Positions 19,701 through 32,479 of a stretch of 64,000 bases of DNA are shown in pieces. The notes under the pieces were generated by a model. That model made no database searches. It was not told the origin of the DNA and was given only the letters and a program-made list of their open reading frames with translations. The position numbers and the translations under genes are program-made. Numbering within the stretch: the stretch's first letter is position 1; each line of letters starts with the position of its first letter. The stretch is from Rhipicephalus microplus (lineage: Eukaryota > Arthropoda > Arachnida > Ixodida > Ixodidae), in contig NC_134701.1 of assembly GCF_043290135.1 (NCBI RefSeq), positions 63,337,002-63,401,001 on the forward strand. Reading direction: 5' to 3'.

Positions 19701-22581
19701 CCCTTCATTGTCTGTTGTGTGTTCCCACACTCCCAGTAAAGCAGCTGTTAGTGAGCGCTCGTGATGTGTGGCCCTTCATTGTGTGTTGTGTGTTCCCGCA
19801 CTCCCAGTAAAGCAGTTGTTAGTGAGCGCTTGTGCTGTGCGGCCCTTCATTGTGTGTTGTGTGTTCCCGCACTCCCAGTAAACCAATTGATAGTGAAAGC
19901 TCGTGCTGAGTGACCCTTCATTGTCTGTTGTGTGTTCCCGCACTTCCAGTAAACCAGTTGTTAGTGAATGCTCGTGCTGTGTGGCCCTGCATCGTCTGTT
20001 GCGTGTTCCCGCATTCCCAGTAAAGCAGTTGTTAGTGAGCGCTCGTGCTGTGTGGCCCTTCAATGTCTGTTGGTGTTCCCAAACTCCCAGTAAAGCAGTT
20101 CTTAGTGAGTGCTCGTGCTGTGTGGCCCTGCATCGTCTGTTGCGTGTTCCCGCATTCCCAGTAAAGCAGTTGTTAGTGAGCGCTCGTGATGTGTGGCCCT
20201 TTGTTGTGTGTTGTGTGCTCCCGCACTCCCAGGAAAGCAGTTGTTAGTGAGCGCTTGTGCTGTGCGGCCCTTCATTGTGTGTTGTGGTTTCCCGCACTCC
20301 CAGTAAACCAGTTGATAGTAAACGCTCGTGCTGAGTGACACTTCATTGACTGTTGTGTGTTCCCGCACTCCCAGTAAACTAGTTGTGAGTGAACGCCCGT
20401 GCTTTGTGGCCCTGCATCGTCCGTTGCGTGTTCCTGCATTCCCAGTAAAGCAGTTGTTAGTGAGCGCTCGTGCTGTGTAACCTTTTATTGTCTGTTGGTG
20501 TTCGTGCACTCCCAGTAAAGCAGTTGTTAGTGAGAGCTCATGCTGTGCGGCTCTTCATTGTCTGTTGTGTGTTCCCACACTCCAGTAAAGCAGTTCTTAG
20601 TGAGCGCTCGTGCTGTGTAGCCCTTCATTGTCTGTTGTGTGTTCCCGCACTCCCAGTAAACCAGTCGAGAGTGAACGCTCGTGCTGAGTGACCTTTCATT
20701 GTCTGTTGTGTGTTCCCGCACTCCCAGTAAACCAGTTGTTAGTGAGTGCTCGTGCTGTGTGGCCCTTCATTGTCTGTTGTGTGTTCCCGCACTCCCAGTA
20801 AAGCAGTGGTTAGTGAGCGCTCGTGCTGTGTGGCCCTTCAATGTCTGTTGGTGTTCCCGCACTCCAAGTAAAGCAGTTGTTAGTCAGAGCTCATGCTGTG
20901 CGGCCCTTCGTTGTCTGTTGTGTGTTCCCGCACTCCCAGTAAAACAGTTGATAGTGAACGCTCGTGCTGAGTGACCCTTCATTGTCTGTTGTGTGTTCCC
21001 GCACTCCCAGTAAACCAGTTGTTAGTGAGCGCTCGTGCTGTGTGGCCCTTCATTGTCTGTTGTGTGTTCCCGCACTCCCAGTAAAGCAGTTGTTAGTGAG
21101 CGCTCGTGCTGTGTGGTCCTTCATTTTCTGTTGGTGTTCCCGCACTCCCAGTAAACCAGTTAGTGAGCGCTCGTGCTGTGTGGCCCTTCATTTTCTGTTG
21201 GTGTTCCCGCACTCCCAGTAAACCGGTTAGTGAGCACTCGTGCTGTGTGGCCCTTCATTGTCTGTTGGTGTTCCCGCACTCCCAGTAAAGCAGTTGTTAG
21301 TGAGAGCTCATGCTGTGCGGCCCTTTATTGTCTGTTGTGTGTTTCCGCACTCCCAGTAAAGTAGTTGTTAGTGAGTGCTCGTGCTGTGTGGCCCTTCATT
21401 GTCTGTTGGTCTTCCTGCACTCCCAGTAAAGCAGTTGTTAGTGAGAGCTCACGCTGGGCGGCCCTTCATTGTCTGTTGTGTGTTCCCGCACTCCCAGTAA
21501 AGCAGTTGTTAGTGAGCGCTCGTGCTGTGTAGCCCTTCATTGTCTGTTATGTGTTCCCGCACTCCCAGTAAGCAGTTTTTAGTGAGTGCTCGTGCACTGT
21601 GGCCCTTCATTGTCTGGTGTGTGTTCCCGCCCTCCCAGTAAACCAGTTGATAGTGAACGCTCGTGCTGAGTGACCCTTCATTGACTGTTGTGTGTTCCCG
21701 CACTCCCAGTGAACCAGTTGTGAGTTAACGCTCATGCTGTGTGGCCCTGCATCGTCTGTTGCGTGTTTCCGCATTCCCAGTAAAGCCGTTGTGAGTGAGC
21801 GCTCGTGCTGTGTGGCCTTTCATTGTCTGTTGGTGTTCCCGCAGTCCCAGTAAAGCAGTTGTTAGTGAGAGCTCATGCTGTGCGGCCCTTCATTGTCTGT
21901 TGCGTGTTCCCCCACTCCCAGTAAAGCAGCTGTTAGTGAGTGCTCGTGCACTTAGGCCCTTCATTGTTGTGTGTTCCCGCTCTCCCACTAAAGCAGTTGT
22001 TAGTGAGCGCTCGTGCTGTGTGACCCTTCATTGTCTGTTGGTGTTCCCACACGCCCAGTAAAGCAGCTGTTAGTGAGCGCTCGTGATGTGTGGCCCTTCA
22101 TTGTGTGTTGTGTGCTCCCGCACTCCCAGTAAAGCAGTTGTTAGTGAGAGCTTGTGCTGTGCGGCCCTTCATTGTGTGTTGTGTGTTCCTGCACTCCCAG
22201 TAAACCAGTTGATAGTGAACGCCCGTGCTGAGTGACCCTTCATTGACTGTTGTGTGTTCCCGCACTCCCAGTAAACCAGTTGTGAGTGAACGCTCGTGCT
22301 GTGTGGCCCTGCATCGTCTGTTGCGTGTTCCCGCATTCCCAGTAAAGCAGTTGTTAGTGAGCGCTCGTGCTGTGTGGCCTTTCATTGTCTGTTGGTGTTC
22401 CCGCACTCCCAGTAAAGCAGTTGTTAGTGAGAGCTCATGCTGTGCGGCCCTTCATTTTCTGTTGTGGGTTCCCACACTCCCAGTAAAGCAGTTGTTAGTG
22501 AGCGCTCGTGCTGTGTAGCCCTTCATTGTCTGTTATGTGTTCCCGAACTCCCAGTAAAGCAGTTGTTAGGGAGTGCTCCTG

Positions 22582-25500
22582 CAGTGTGGCCCTTCATTGT
22601 CTTTTGTGTGTTCCCGCTCTCCCAGTAAAGCAGTTGTTAGTTAGTGCTCGTGCTGTGTGACCCCTAATTGTCTGTTGTGTGTTCCCACACTCCCAGTAAA
22701 GCAGTTGTTAGTGAGCGCTCGTGATGTTTGGCCCTTCATATTCTGTTGTGTGTTCCCGCACTCCCAGTGAAGCAGTTGTTAGTGAGCGCTTGTGCTGTGC
22801 AGCCCTTCATTGTGTGTTGTGCGTTCCCGCACTCCCAGTGAACGAGTTGTTAGTGAACGCTCGTGCTGAGTGACCCTTCAATGTCTGTTGTGTGTTCCCG
22901 CACTCCCAGTAAAGCAGTTGTTAGTGAGCGATCGTGCTGTGTGGCACTTCATTGTTTGTTGGTGTTACCGCACTCCCAGTAAAGCAGTTGTTAGTGAGAG
23001 CTCATGCTGTGCGGCCCTTCATTGTCTGTTGTGTGTTCCCGCACTCCCAGTAAAGCAGTTGTTTGTGAGCGCTCGTGATGTGTGGCCCTTCATTGTCTGT
23101 TGTGTGTTCCCGCACTACCAGTAAAGCAGTTGTTAGAGAGCGCTTGTGTTGTGTGGCCCTTCATTGTGTGTTGTGTGTTCCCGCACTCCCAGTAAACCAG
23201 TTGTTAGTGAACTCTCGTGCTTAGTGGCCCTTCATTGTCTGTTGTGTGTTCCCGTACTCCCAGTAAAGCAGTTGTTAGTGAGCGCTCGTGCTGTGTGGCA
23301 CTTCATTGTCTATTGGTGGTTCCATGCTCTCAGTAAAGTAGTTGTTAGTCAGAGCTCATGCTGTGTAGCCCTTCATTGTCTGTTATGTGTAACTCCCAGT
23401 AAAGCAGTTGTTAGTGAGCGCTCGTGCTGTGTGGCACTTCATTGTCTGTTGGTGTTCCCGCACTCCAAGTAAAGCAGTTGTTAGTTAGAGCTCATGCTGT
23501 GCGGCCATTCGTTGTCTGTTGTGTGTTCCCGCACTCCCAGTAAACCAGTTGATAGTGAATGCTCGTGGTGAGTGACCCTTCATTGACTGTTGTGTGTTCC
23601 CGCACTCCCAGTAAACCAGTTGTGAGTGAACGCTCATGTTGTGTGGCTCTGCATCGTCTGTTGCGTGTTCCCGCAATCCCAGTAAAGCCGTTGTTAGTGA
23701 GCGCTCGTGCTGTGTGGCCTTTCATTGTCTGTTGGTGTTCCCGCAGTCTCAGTAAAGCAGTTGTTAGTGAGAGCTCAAGCTGTGCGGCCTTTCATTGTCT
23801 GTTGTGTGTTCCCACACTCCCAGTAAAGCAGCTGTTAGTGAGCACTAGTGATGTGTGGTCCGTCATTGTGTGTTGTGTGTTCCCGGTCTCCCACTGAAGC
23901 AGTTGTTAGTGAGCGCTCGTGCTGTGTGACCCTTCATTGTCTGTTGGTGTTCCCACACGCCCAGTAAAGCAGCTCTGAGTGAGCGCTCGTGATGTGTGGC
24001 CCTTCATTGTGTGTTGTTTGCTCCCGCACTCCCGGTAAAGCAGTTGTTAGTGAGAGCTTGTGCTGTGCGGCCCTTCATTGTGTGTTGTGTGTTCCTGCAC
24101 TCCCAGTAAACCAGTTGATAGTGAACGCTCGTGCTGAGTGACCCTTCATTGACTGTTGTGTGTTCCCGCACTCCCAGTAAACCAGTTGTGAGTGAACGCT
24201 CGTGCTGTGTAGCCCTTCATTGTCTGTTATGTGTTCCCGCACTCCCAGTAAAGCAGTTGTTAGTGAGTGTTCGTGCACTGTGGCCCTTCATTGTCTGTTG
24301 TGTGTTCTCGCACTCCCAGTAAAGCAGTTGTTTGTGAGCGCTCGTGCTGTGTAGCCCTTCATTGTCTGTTGTGTGTTCCCACACTCCCAGTAAAGTAGTT
24401 GTTAGTGAGCGCTCGTGCTGTGTAGCCCTCCATTGTCTGTTATGTGTTCTCGAACTCACAGTAAAGCAGTTGTTAGTGAGTGCTCGTGCAGTGTGGCCCT
24501 TCATTGTCTGTTGTGTGTTCCCGCTCTCCCAGTAAAGCAGTTGTTAGTGAGTGCTCGTGCTGTGTGACCCTTGAATGTCTGTTGTGTGTTTCCACACTCC
24601 CAGTAAAGCAGTTGTTAGTGAGCGCTCGTGATGTGTGGCCCTTCATTGTCTGTTGTGTGTTTCCGCACTCCCGGTAAAGCAGTTGTTAGTGAGCGCTTGT
24701 GCTGTGCGGCCCTTCATTGTGTGTTGTGCGTACCGCACTCCCAGTAAACCAGTTGTTAGTGAACGCTCGTGCTGAGTGACCCTTCATTGACTGTTGTGTG
24801 TTCCCGCACTCCCAGTAAACCAGTTGTGAGTGAACGCTCATGTTGTGTGGCCCTGCATCGTCTGTTTTGTGTTCCCGCATTCCCAGTAAAGCCGTTGTTA
24901 GTGAGCGCTCGTGCTGTGTGGCCTTTCATTGTCTGTTGGTGTCCCCGCAGTCCCAGTAAAGCAGTTGTTAGTGAGAGCTCATGCTGTGTGACCCTTCATT
25001 GTCTGTTGGTGTTCCCACACGCCCAGTAAAGCAGCTGTTAGTGAGCGCTCGTGATGGTTGGCCCTTTATTGTGTGTTGTGTGCTCCCGCACTCCCAGTAA
25101 AGCAGTTGTTAGTGAGCGCTTGTGCTGTGCGGCCCTTCATTGTGTGTTGTGTGTTCCCGCACTCCCAGTAAACCATTTGATAGTGAACGCTCGTGCTGAG
25201 TGACCCTTTATTGATTGTTGTGTGTTCCCGCACTCCCAGTAAACCAGTTGTGAGTAAACGCTCATGCTGTGTGGCCCTGCATCGTCTGTTGCGTGTTCCC
25301 GCATTCCCAGTAAAGCAGTTGTTAGTGAGAGCTCGTGCTCTGTGGCCTTTCATTGTCTTTTGGTGTTCCCGTACTCCCAGTAAAGCAGTTGTTAGTGAGA
25401 GCTCATGCTGTGCGGCCCTTCATTGTCTGTTGTGTGTCCCACACTCCCAGTAAAGCAGTTGTTAGTGAGCGCTCGTGCTCTGTAGCCCTTCATTGTCTGT

Positions 25501-27530
25501 CATGTGTTCCCGAACTCCCAGTAAAGCAGTTGTTAGTGAGTGCTCGTGCAGTGCGGCCCTTCATTGTCTTTTGTGTGTTCCCGCTCTCCCAGTAAAGCAG
25601 TTAGTGAGTGCTCGTGCTGTGTGACCCCTAATTGTCTGTTGTGTGTTCCCACACTCCCAGTAAAGCAGTTGTTAGTGAGCGCTCGTGATGTGTGGCCCTT
25701 CATTGTCTGTTGTGTGTTCCCGCACTCCCAGTAAAGCAGTTGTTAGTGAGCGCTTTTGCTGTGCAGCCCTTCATTGTGTGTTGTGCGTTCCCGCACTCCC
25801 AGTAAACCAGTTGTTAGTGAACGCTCGTGCTGAGTGACCCTTCAATGTCTGTTGTGTGTACCCGCACTCCCGGTAAAGCAGTTGTTAGTGAGCGCTCGTG
25901 CTGTGTGGCACTTCATTGTTTGTTGGTGTTAGCGCACTCCCAGTAAAGCAGTTGTTAGTGAGAGCTCATGCTGTGCGGCCCTTCATTGTCTGTTGTGTGT
26001 TCCCGCACTCCCAGTAAAGCAGTTGTTAGTGAGCGCTCGTGGTGTGTGGCCCTTCATTGTCTGTTGTGTGTTCCCGCACTACCAGTAAAGCAGTTGTTAT
26101 TGAGCGCTTGTGCTGTGTGGCCCTTGATTGTGTGGTGTGTGTTCCCGCACTCCCAGTAAACCAGTTGTTAGTGAACTCTCGTGCTGAGTGGCCCTTCATT
26201 GTCTGTTGTGTGTTCCTGTACTCCCAGTAAAGCGGTTTTTAGTGAGCGCTCGTGCTGTGTGGCACTTCATTGTCCATTGGTGGTTCCGCGCTCTCAGTAA
26301 AGCAGTTGTTAGTCAGAGCTCATGCTGTGTAGCCCTTCATTGTCTGTTGTGTGTTCCCACACTCCCAGTAAAGGAGTTGTTAGTGAGCGCTCGTGCTGTG
26401 TGGCCCTTCATTGTCTGTCGTGTGTTCCCGTACTCCCAGTAAAGTAGTTGTTTGTGCGCGCTGATGCTGTGCGGCCCTTCATTGTTTGTTGTGTGTTCCC
26501 ACACTCCCAGTATAACAGTTGTTAGTGAGCGCTCGTGCTGTGTGGCCCTTCATTGTCTGTTGTGTGTACCTGCACTCCCAGTAAAGTAGTTGTTAGTCAG
26601 CGCTCGTGCTGTGCGGCCCTTCATTGTCTGTTGTGTGTTCCCGCACTCCCAATAAAGCAGTTGCTAGTGAGCGCTTGTGCTGTGAGGCCCTTCATTGTCT
26701 GTTGTGTGTTCCTACACTCCCAGTAAAGCAGTTGTTAGTGAGTGCTCGTGCACCGTGGCCCTTCATTGTCTGTTGTGTGTTCCCGCTCTCCCAGTAAAGC
26801 AGTTGTTAGTGAGCGCTCGCGCTGGGTGACCCTTAATTGTATGTTCTGTGTTTCCACACTCCCAGTAAAGCAGCTGTTAGTGAGCGCTCGTGATGTGTGG
26901 CCCTTCATTGTGTGTTGTGTGTTCCCGCACTTTCAGTAAAGCAGTTGTTAGTGAGCGCTTGTGCTGTGCGTCCCTTTATTGTGTGTTGTGTGTTCCCGCA
27001 CTCCCAGTAAACCAGTTGATAGTGAACGCTCGTGCTGAGTGACGCTTCATTATCTGTTGTGTGTTCCCACACTCCCGGTAAAGCGGTTGTTAGTGAGCGC
27101 TCGTGCTGTGTGGCACTTCATTGTTTGTTGGTGTTACCGCACTCCCAGTAAAGCAGTTGTTAGTGAGCGCTTGTGCTGTGCGGCCCTTCATTATCTGATG
27201 TGTGTTCCCGCATTCCCAGTAAAGCAGTTGTTAGTGAGCACTTATGCTGTGTGGCCCTTAATTGCCTGTTGTGTGTTCCCACACTCCCAGTAAAGGAGTT
27301 GTTAGTGAGCGCTCGTGCTGTGTGGCCCTTCATTGTCGGTCGTGTGTTCTCGTACTCCCAGTAAAGTAGTTGTTTGTGCGCGCTGATGCTGTGCGGCCCT
27401 TCATTGTTTGTTGTGTGTTCCCACACTCCCAGTAAAACAGTTGTTAGTGAGCACTCGTGCTGTGTGGCCCTTCATTGTCTGTTGCGTGTACCTGCACTCC
27501 CAGTAAAGTCGTTGTTAGTGAGCCCTCGTG
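22582..27530 (+). repeat. Higher-order satellite unit 1 (4949 bp)
   Basis: About 70 diverged monomers form a block repeated at +4949 and again further right. Landmarks at fixed offsets include the gagcgatcgtgctg monomer (near 22926, 27875, 32824, 36711) and the gtaactcccag truncated monomer (near 23389, 28338, 33287, 37174). By eye it appears identical to unit 2 except for an A at 25860, where unit 2 has T at 30809. Boundaries are approximate because flanking monomers are themselves similar. Confidence 0.9.
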
Positions 27531-30500
27531 CAGTGTGGCCCTTCATTGTCTTTTGTGTGTTCCCGCTCTCCCAGTAAAGCAGTTGTTAGTTAGTGCTCGT
27601 GCTGTGTGACCCCTAATTGTCTGTTGTGTGTTCCCACACTCCCAGTAAAGCAGTTGTTAGTGAGCGCTCGTGATGTTTGGCCCTTCATATTCTGTTGTGT
27701 GTTCCCGCACTCCCAGTGAAGCAGTTGTTAGTGAGCGCTTGTGCTGTGCAGCCCTTCATTGTGTGTTGTGCGTTCCCGCACTCCCAGTGAACGAGTTGTT
27801 AGTGAACGCTCGTGCTGAGTGACCCTTCAATGTCTGTTGTGTGTTCCCGCACTCCCAGTAAAGCAGTTGTTAGTGAGCGATCGTGCTGTGTGGCACTTCA
27901 TTGTTTGTTGGTGTTACCGCACTCCCAGTAAAGCAGTTGTTAGTGAGAGCTCATGCTGTGCGGCCCTTCATTGTCTGTTGTGTGTTCCCGCACTCCCAGT
28001 AAAGCAGTTGTTTGTGAGCGCTCGTGATGTGTGGCCCTTCATTGTCTGTTGTGTGTTCCCGCACTACCAGTAAAGCAGTTGTTAGAGAGCGCTTGTGTTG
28101 TGTGGCCCTTCATTGTGTGTTGTGTGTTCCCGCACTCCCAGTAAACCAGTTGTTAGTGAACTCTCGTGCTTAGTGGCCCTTCATTGTCTGTTGTGTGTTC
28201 CCGTACTCCCAGTAAAGCAGTTGTTAGTGAGCGCTCGTGCTGTGTGGCACTTCATTGTCTATTGGTGGTTCCATGCTCTCAGTAAAGTAGTTGTTAGTCA
28301 GAGCTCATGCTGTGTAGCCCTTCATTGTCTGTTATGTGTAACTCCCAGTAAAGCAGTTGTTAGTGAGCGCTCGTGCTGTGTGGCACTTCATTGTCTGTTG
28401 GTGTTCCCGCACTCCAAGTAAAGCAGTTGTTAGTTAGAGCTCATGCTGTGCGGCCATTCGTTGTCTGTTGTGTGTTCCCGCACTCCCAGTAAACCAGTTG
28501 ATAGTGAATGCTCGTGGTGAGTGACCCTTCATTGACTGTTGTGTGTTCCCGCACTCCCAGTAAACCAGTTGTGAGTGAACGCTCATGTTGTGTGGCTCTG
28601 CATCGTCTGTTGCGTGTTCCCGCAATCCCAGTAAAGCCGTTGTTAGTGAGCGCTCGTGCTGTGTGGCCTTTCATTGTCTGTTGGTGTTCCCGCAGTCTCA
28701 GTAAAGCAGTTGTTAGTGAGAGCTCAAGCTGTGCGGCCTTTCATTGTCTGTTGTGTGTTCCCACACTCCCAGTAAAGCAGCTGTTAGTGAGCACTAGTGA
28801 TGTGTGGTCCGTCATTGTGTGTTGTGTGTTCCCGGTCTCCCACTGAAGCAGTTGTTAGTGAGCGCTCGTGCTGTGTGACCCTTCATTGTCTGTTGGTGTT
28901 CCCACACGCCCAGTAAAGCAGCTCTGAGTGAGCGCTCGTGATGTGTGGCCCTTCATTGTGTGTTGTTTGCTCCCGCACTCCCGGTAAAGCAGTTGTTAGT
29001 GAGAGCTTGTGCTGTGCGGCCCTTCATTGTGTGTTGTGTGTTCCTGCACTCCCAGTAAACCAGTTGATAGTGAACGCTCGTGCTGAGTGACCCTTCATTG
29101 ACTGTTGTGTGTTCCCGCACTCCCAGTAAACCAGTTGTGAGTGAACGCTCGTGCTGTGTAGCCCTTCATTGTCTGTTATGTGTTCCCGCACTCCCAGTAA
29201 AGCAGTTGTTAGTGAGTGTTCGTGCACTGTGGCCCTTCATTGTCTGTTGTGTGTTCTCGCACTCCCAGTAAAGCAGTTGTTTGTGAGCGCTCGTGCTGTG
29301 TAGCCCTTCATTGTCTGTTGTGTGTTCCCACACTCCCAGTAAAGTAGTTGTTAGTGAGCGCTCGTGCTGTGTAGCCCTCCATTGTCTGTTATGTGTTCTC
29401 GAACTCACAGTAAAGCAGTTGTTAGTGAGTGCTCGTGCAGTGTGGCCCTTCATTGTCTGTTGTGTGTTCCCGCTCTCCCAGTAAAGCAGTTGTTAGTGAG
29501 TGCTCGTGCTGTGTGACCCTTGAATGTCTGTTGTGTGTTTCCACACTCCCAGTAAAGCAGTTGTTAGTGAGCGCTCGTGATGTGTGGCCCTTCATTGTCT
29601 GTTGTGTGTTTCCGCACTCCCGGTAAAGCAGTTGTTAGTGAGCGCTTGTGCTGTGCGGCCCTTCATTGTGTGTTGTGCGTACCGCACTCCCAGTAAACCA
29701 GTTGTTAGTGAACGCTCGTGCTGAGTGACCCTTCATTGACTGTTGTGTGTTCCCGCACTCCCAGTAAACCAGTTGTGAGTGAACGCTCATGTTGTGTGGC
29801 CCTGCATCGTCTGTTTTGTGTTCCCGCATTCCCAGTAAAGCCGTTGTTAGTGAGCGCTCGTGCTGTGTGGCCTTTCATTGTCTGTTGGTGTCCCCGCAGT
29901 CCCAGTAAAGCAGTTGTTAGTGAGAGCTCATGCTGTGTGACCCTTCATTGTCTGTTGGTGTTCCCACACGCCCAGTAAAGCAGCTGTTAGTGAGCGCTCG
30001 TGATGGTTGGCCCTTTATTGTGTGTTGTGTGCTCCCGCACTCCCAGTAAAGCAGTTGTTAGTGAGCGCTTGTGCTGTGCGGCCCTTCATTGTGTGTTGTG
30101 TGTTCCCGCACTCCCAGTAAACCATTTGATAGTGAACGCTCGTGCTGAGTGACCCTTTATTGATTGTTGTGTGTTCCCGCACTCCCAGTAAACCAGTTGT
30201 GAGTAAACGCTCATGCTGTGTGGCCCTGCATCGTCTGTTGCGTGTTCCCGCATTCCCAGTAAAGCAGTTGTTAGTGAGAGCTCGTGCTCTGTGGCCTTTC
30301 ATTGTCTTTTGGTGTTCCCGTACTCCCAGTAAAGCAGTTGTTAGTGAGAGCTCATGCTGTGCGGCCCTTCATTGTCTGTTGTGTGTCCCACACTCCCAGT
30401 AAAGCAGTTGTTAGTGAGCGCTCGTGCTCTGTAGCCCTTCATTGTCTGTCATGTGTTCCCGAACTCCCAGTAAAGCAGTTGTTAGTGAGTGCTCGTGCAG

Positions 30501-32479
30501 TGCGGCCCTTCATTGTCTTTTGTGTGTTCCCGCTCTCCCAGTAAAGCAGTTAGTGAGTGCTCGTGCTGTGTGACCCCTAATTGTCTGTTGTGTGTTCCCA
30601 CACTCCCAGTAAAGCAGTTGTTAGTGAGCGCTCGTGATGTGTGGCCCTTCATTGTCTGTTGTGTGTTCCCGCACTCCCAGTAAAGCAGTTGTTAGTGAGC
30701 GCTTTTGCTGTGCAGCCCTTCATTGTGTGTTGTGCGTTCCCGCACTCCCAGTAAACCAGTTGTTAGTGAACGCTCGTGCTGAGTGACCCTTCAATGTCTG
30801 TTGTGTGTTCCCGCACTCCCGGTAAAGCAGTTGTTAGTGAGCGCTCGTGCTGTGTGGCACTTCATTGTTTGTTGGTGTTAGCGCACTCCCAGTAAAGCAG
30901 TTGTTAGTGAGAGCTCATGCTGTGCGGCCCTTCATTGTCTGTTGTGTGTTCCCGCACTCCCAGTAAAGCAGTTGTTAGTGAGCGCTCGTGGTGTGTGGCC
31001 CTTCATTGTCTGTTGTGTGTTCCCGCACTACCAGTAAAGCAGTTGTTATTGAGCGCTTGTGCTGTGTGGCCCTTGATTGTGTGGTGTGTGTTCCCGCACT
31101 CCCAGTAAACCAGTTGTTAGTGAACTCTCGTGCTGAGTGGCCCTTCATTGTCTGTTGTGTGTTCCTGTACTCCCAGTAAAGCGGTTTTTAGTGAGCGCTC
31201 GTGCTGTGTGGCACTTCATTGTCCATTGGTGGTTCCGCGCTCTCAGTAAAGCAGTTGTTAGTCAGAGCTCATGCTGTGTAGCCCTTCATTGTCTGTTGTG
31301 TGTTCCCACACTCCCAGTAAAGGAGTTGTTAGTGAGCGCTCGTGCTGTGTGGCCCTTCATTGTCTGTCGTGTGTTCCCGTACTCCCAGTAAAGTAGTTGT
31401 TTGTGCGCGCTGATGCTGTGCGGCCCTTCATTGTTTGTTGTGTGTTCCCACACTCCCAGTATAACAGTTGTTAGTGAGCGCTCGTGCTGTGTGGCCCTTC
31501 ATTGTCTGTTGTGTGTACCTGCACTCCCAGTAAAGTAGTTGTTAGTCAGCGCTCGTGCTGTGCGGCCCTTCATTGTCTGTTGTGTGTTCCCGCACTCCCA
31601 ATAAAGCAGTTGCTAGTGAGCGCTTGTGCTGTGAGGCCCTTCATTGTCTGTTGTGTGTTCCTACACTCCCAGTAAAGCAGTTGTTAGTGAGTGCTCGTGC
31701 ACCGTGGCCCTTCATTGTCTGTTGTGTGTTCCCGCTCTCCCAGTAAAGCAGTTGTTAGTGAGCGCTCGCGCTGGGTGACCCTTAATTGTATGTTCTGTGT
31801 TTCCACACTCCCAGTAAAGCAGCTGTTAGTGAGCGCTCGTGATGTGTGGCCCTTCATTGTGTGTTGTGTGTTCCCGCACTTTCAGTAAAGCAGTTGTTAG
31901 TGAGCGCTTGTGCTGTGCGTCCCTTTATTGTGTGTTGTGTGTTCCCGCACTCCCAGTAAACCAGTTGATAGTGAACGCTCGTGCTGAGTGACGCTTCATT
32001 ATCTGTTGTGTGTTCCCACACTCCCGGTAAAGCGGTTGTTAGTGAGCGCTCGTGCTGTGTGGCACTTCATTGTTTGTTGGTGTTACCGCACTCCCAGTAA
32101 AGCAGTTGTTAGTGAGCGCTTGTGCTGTGCGGCCCTTCATTATCTGATGTGTGTTCCCGCATTCCCAGTAAAGCAGTTGTTAGTGAGCACTTATGCTGTG
32201 TGGCCCTTAATTGCCTGTTGTGTGTTCCCACACTCCCAGTAAAGGAGTTGTTAGTGAGCGCTCGTGCTGTGTGGCCCTTCATTGTCGGTCGTGTGTTCTC
32301 GTACTCCCAGTAAAGTAGTTGTTTGTGCGCGCTGATGCTGTGCGGCCCTTCATTGTTTGTTGTGTGTTCCCACACTCCCAGTAAAACAGTTGTTAGTGAG
32401 CACTCGTGCTGTGTGGCCCTTCATTGTCTGTTGCGTGTACCTGCACTCCCAGTAAAGTCGTTGTTAGTGAGCCCTCGTG
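27531..32479 (+). repeat. Higher-order satellite unit 2 (4949 bp)
   Basis: This is the same monomer succession as unit 1, offset by exactly 4949 bp. It is complete, with a 3-bp shortened monomer (aagcagttagtgag, near 30549) that is also present in units 1 and 3 but not in unit 4. Confidence 0.9.
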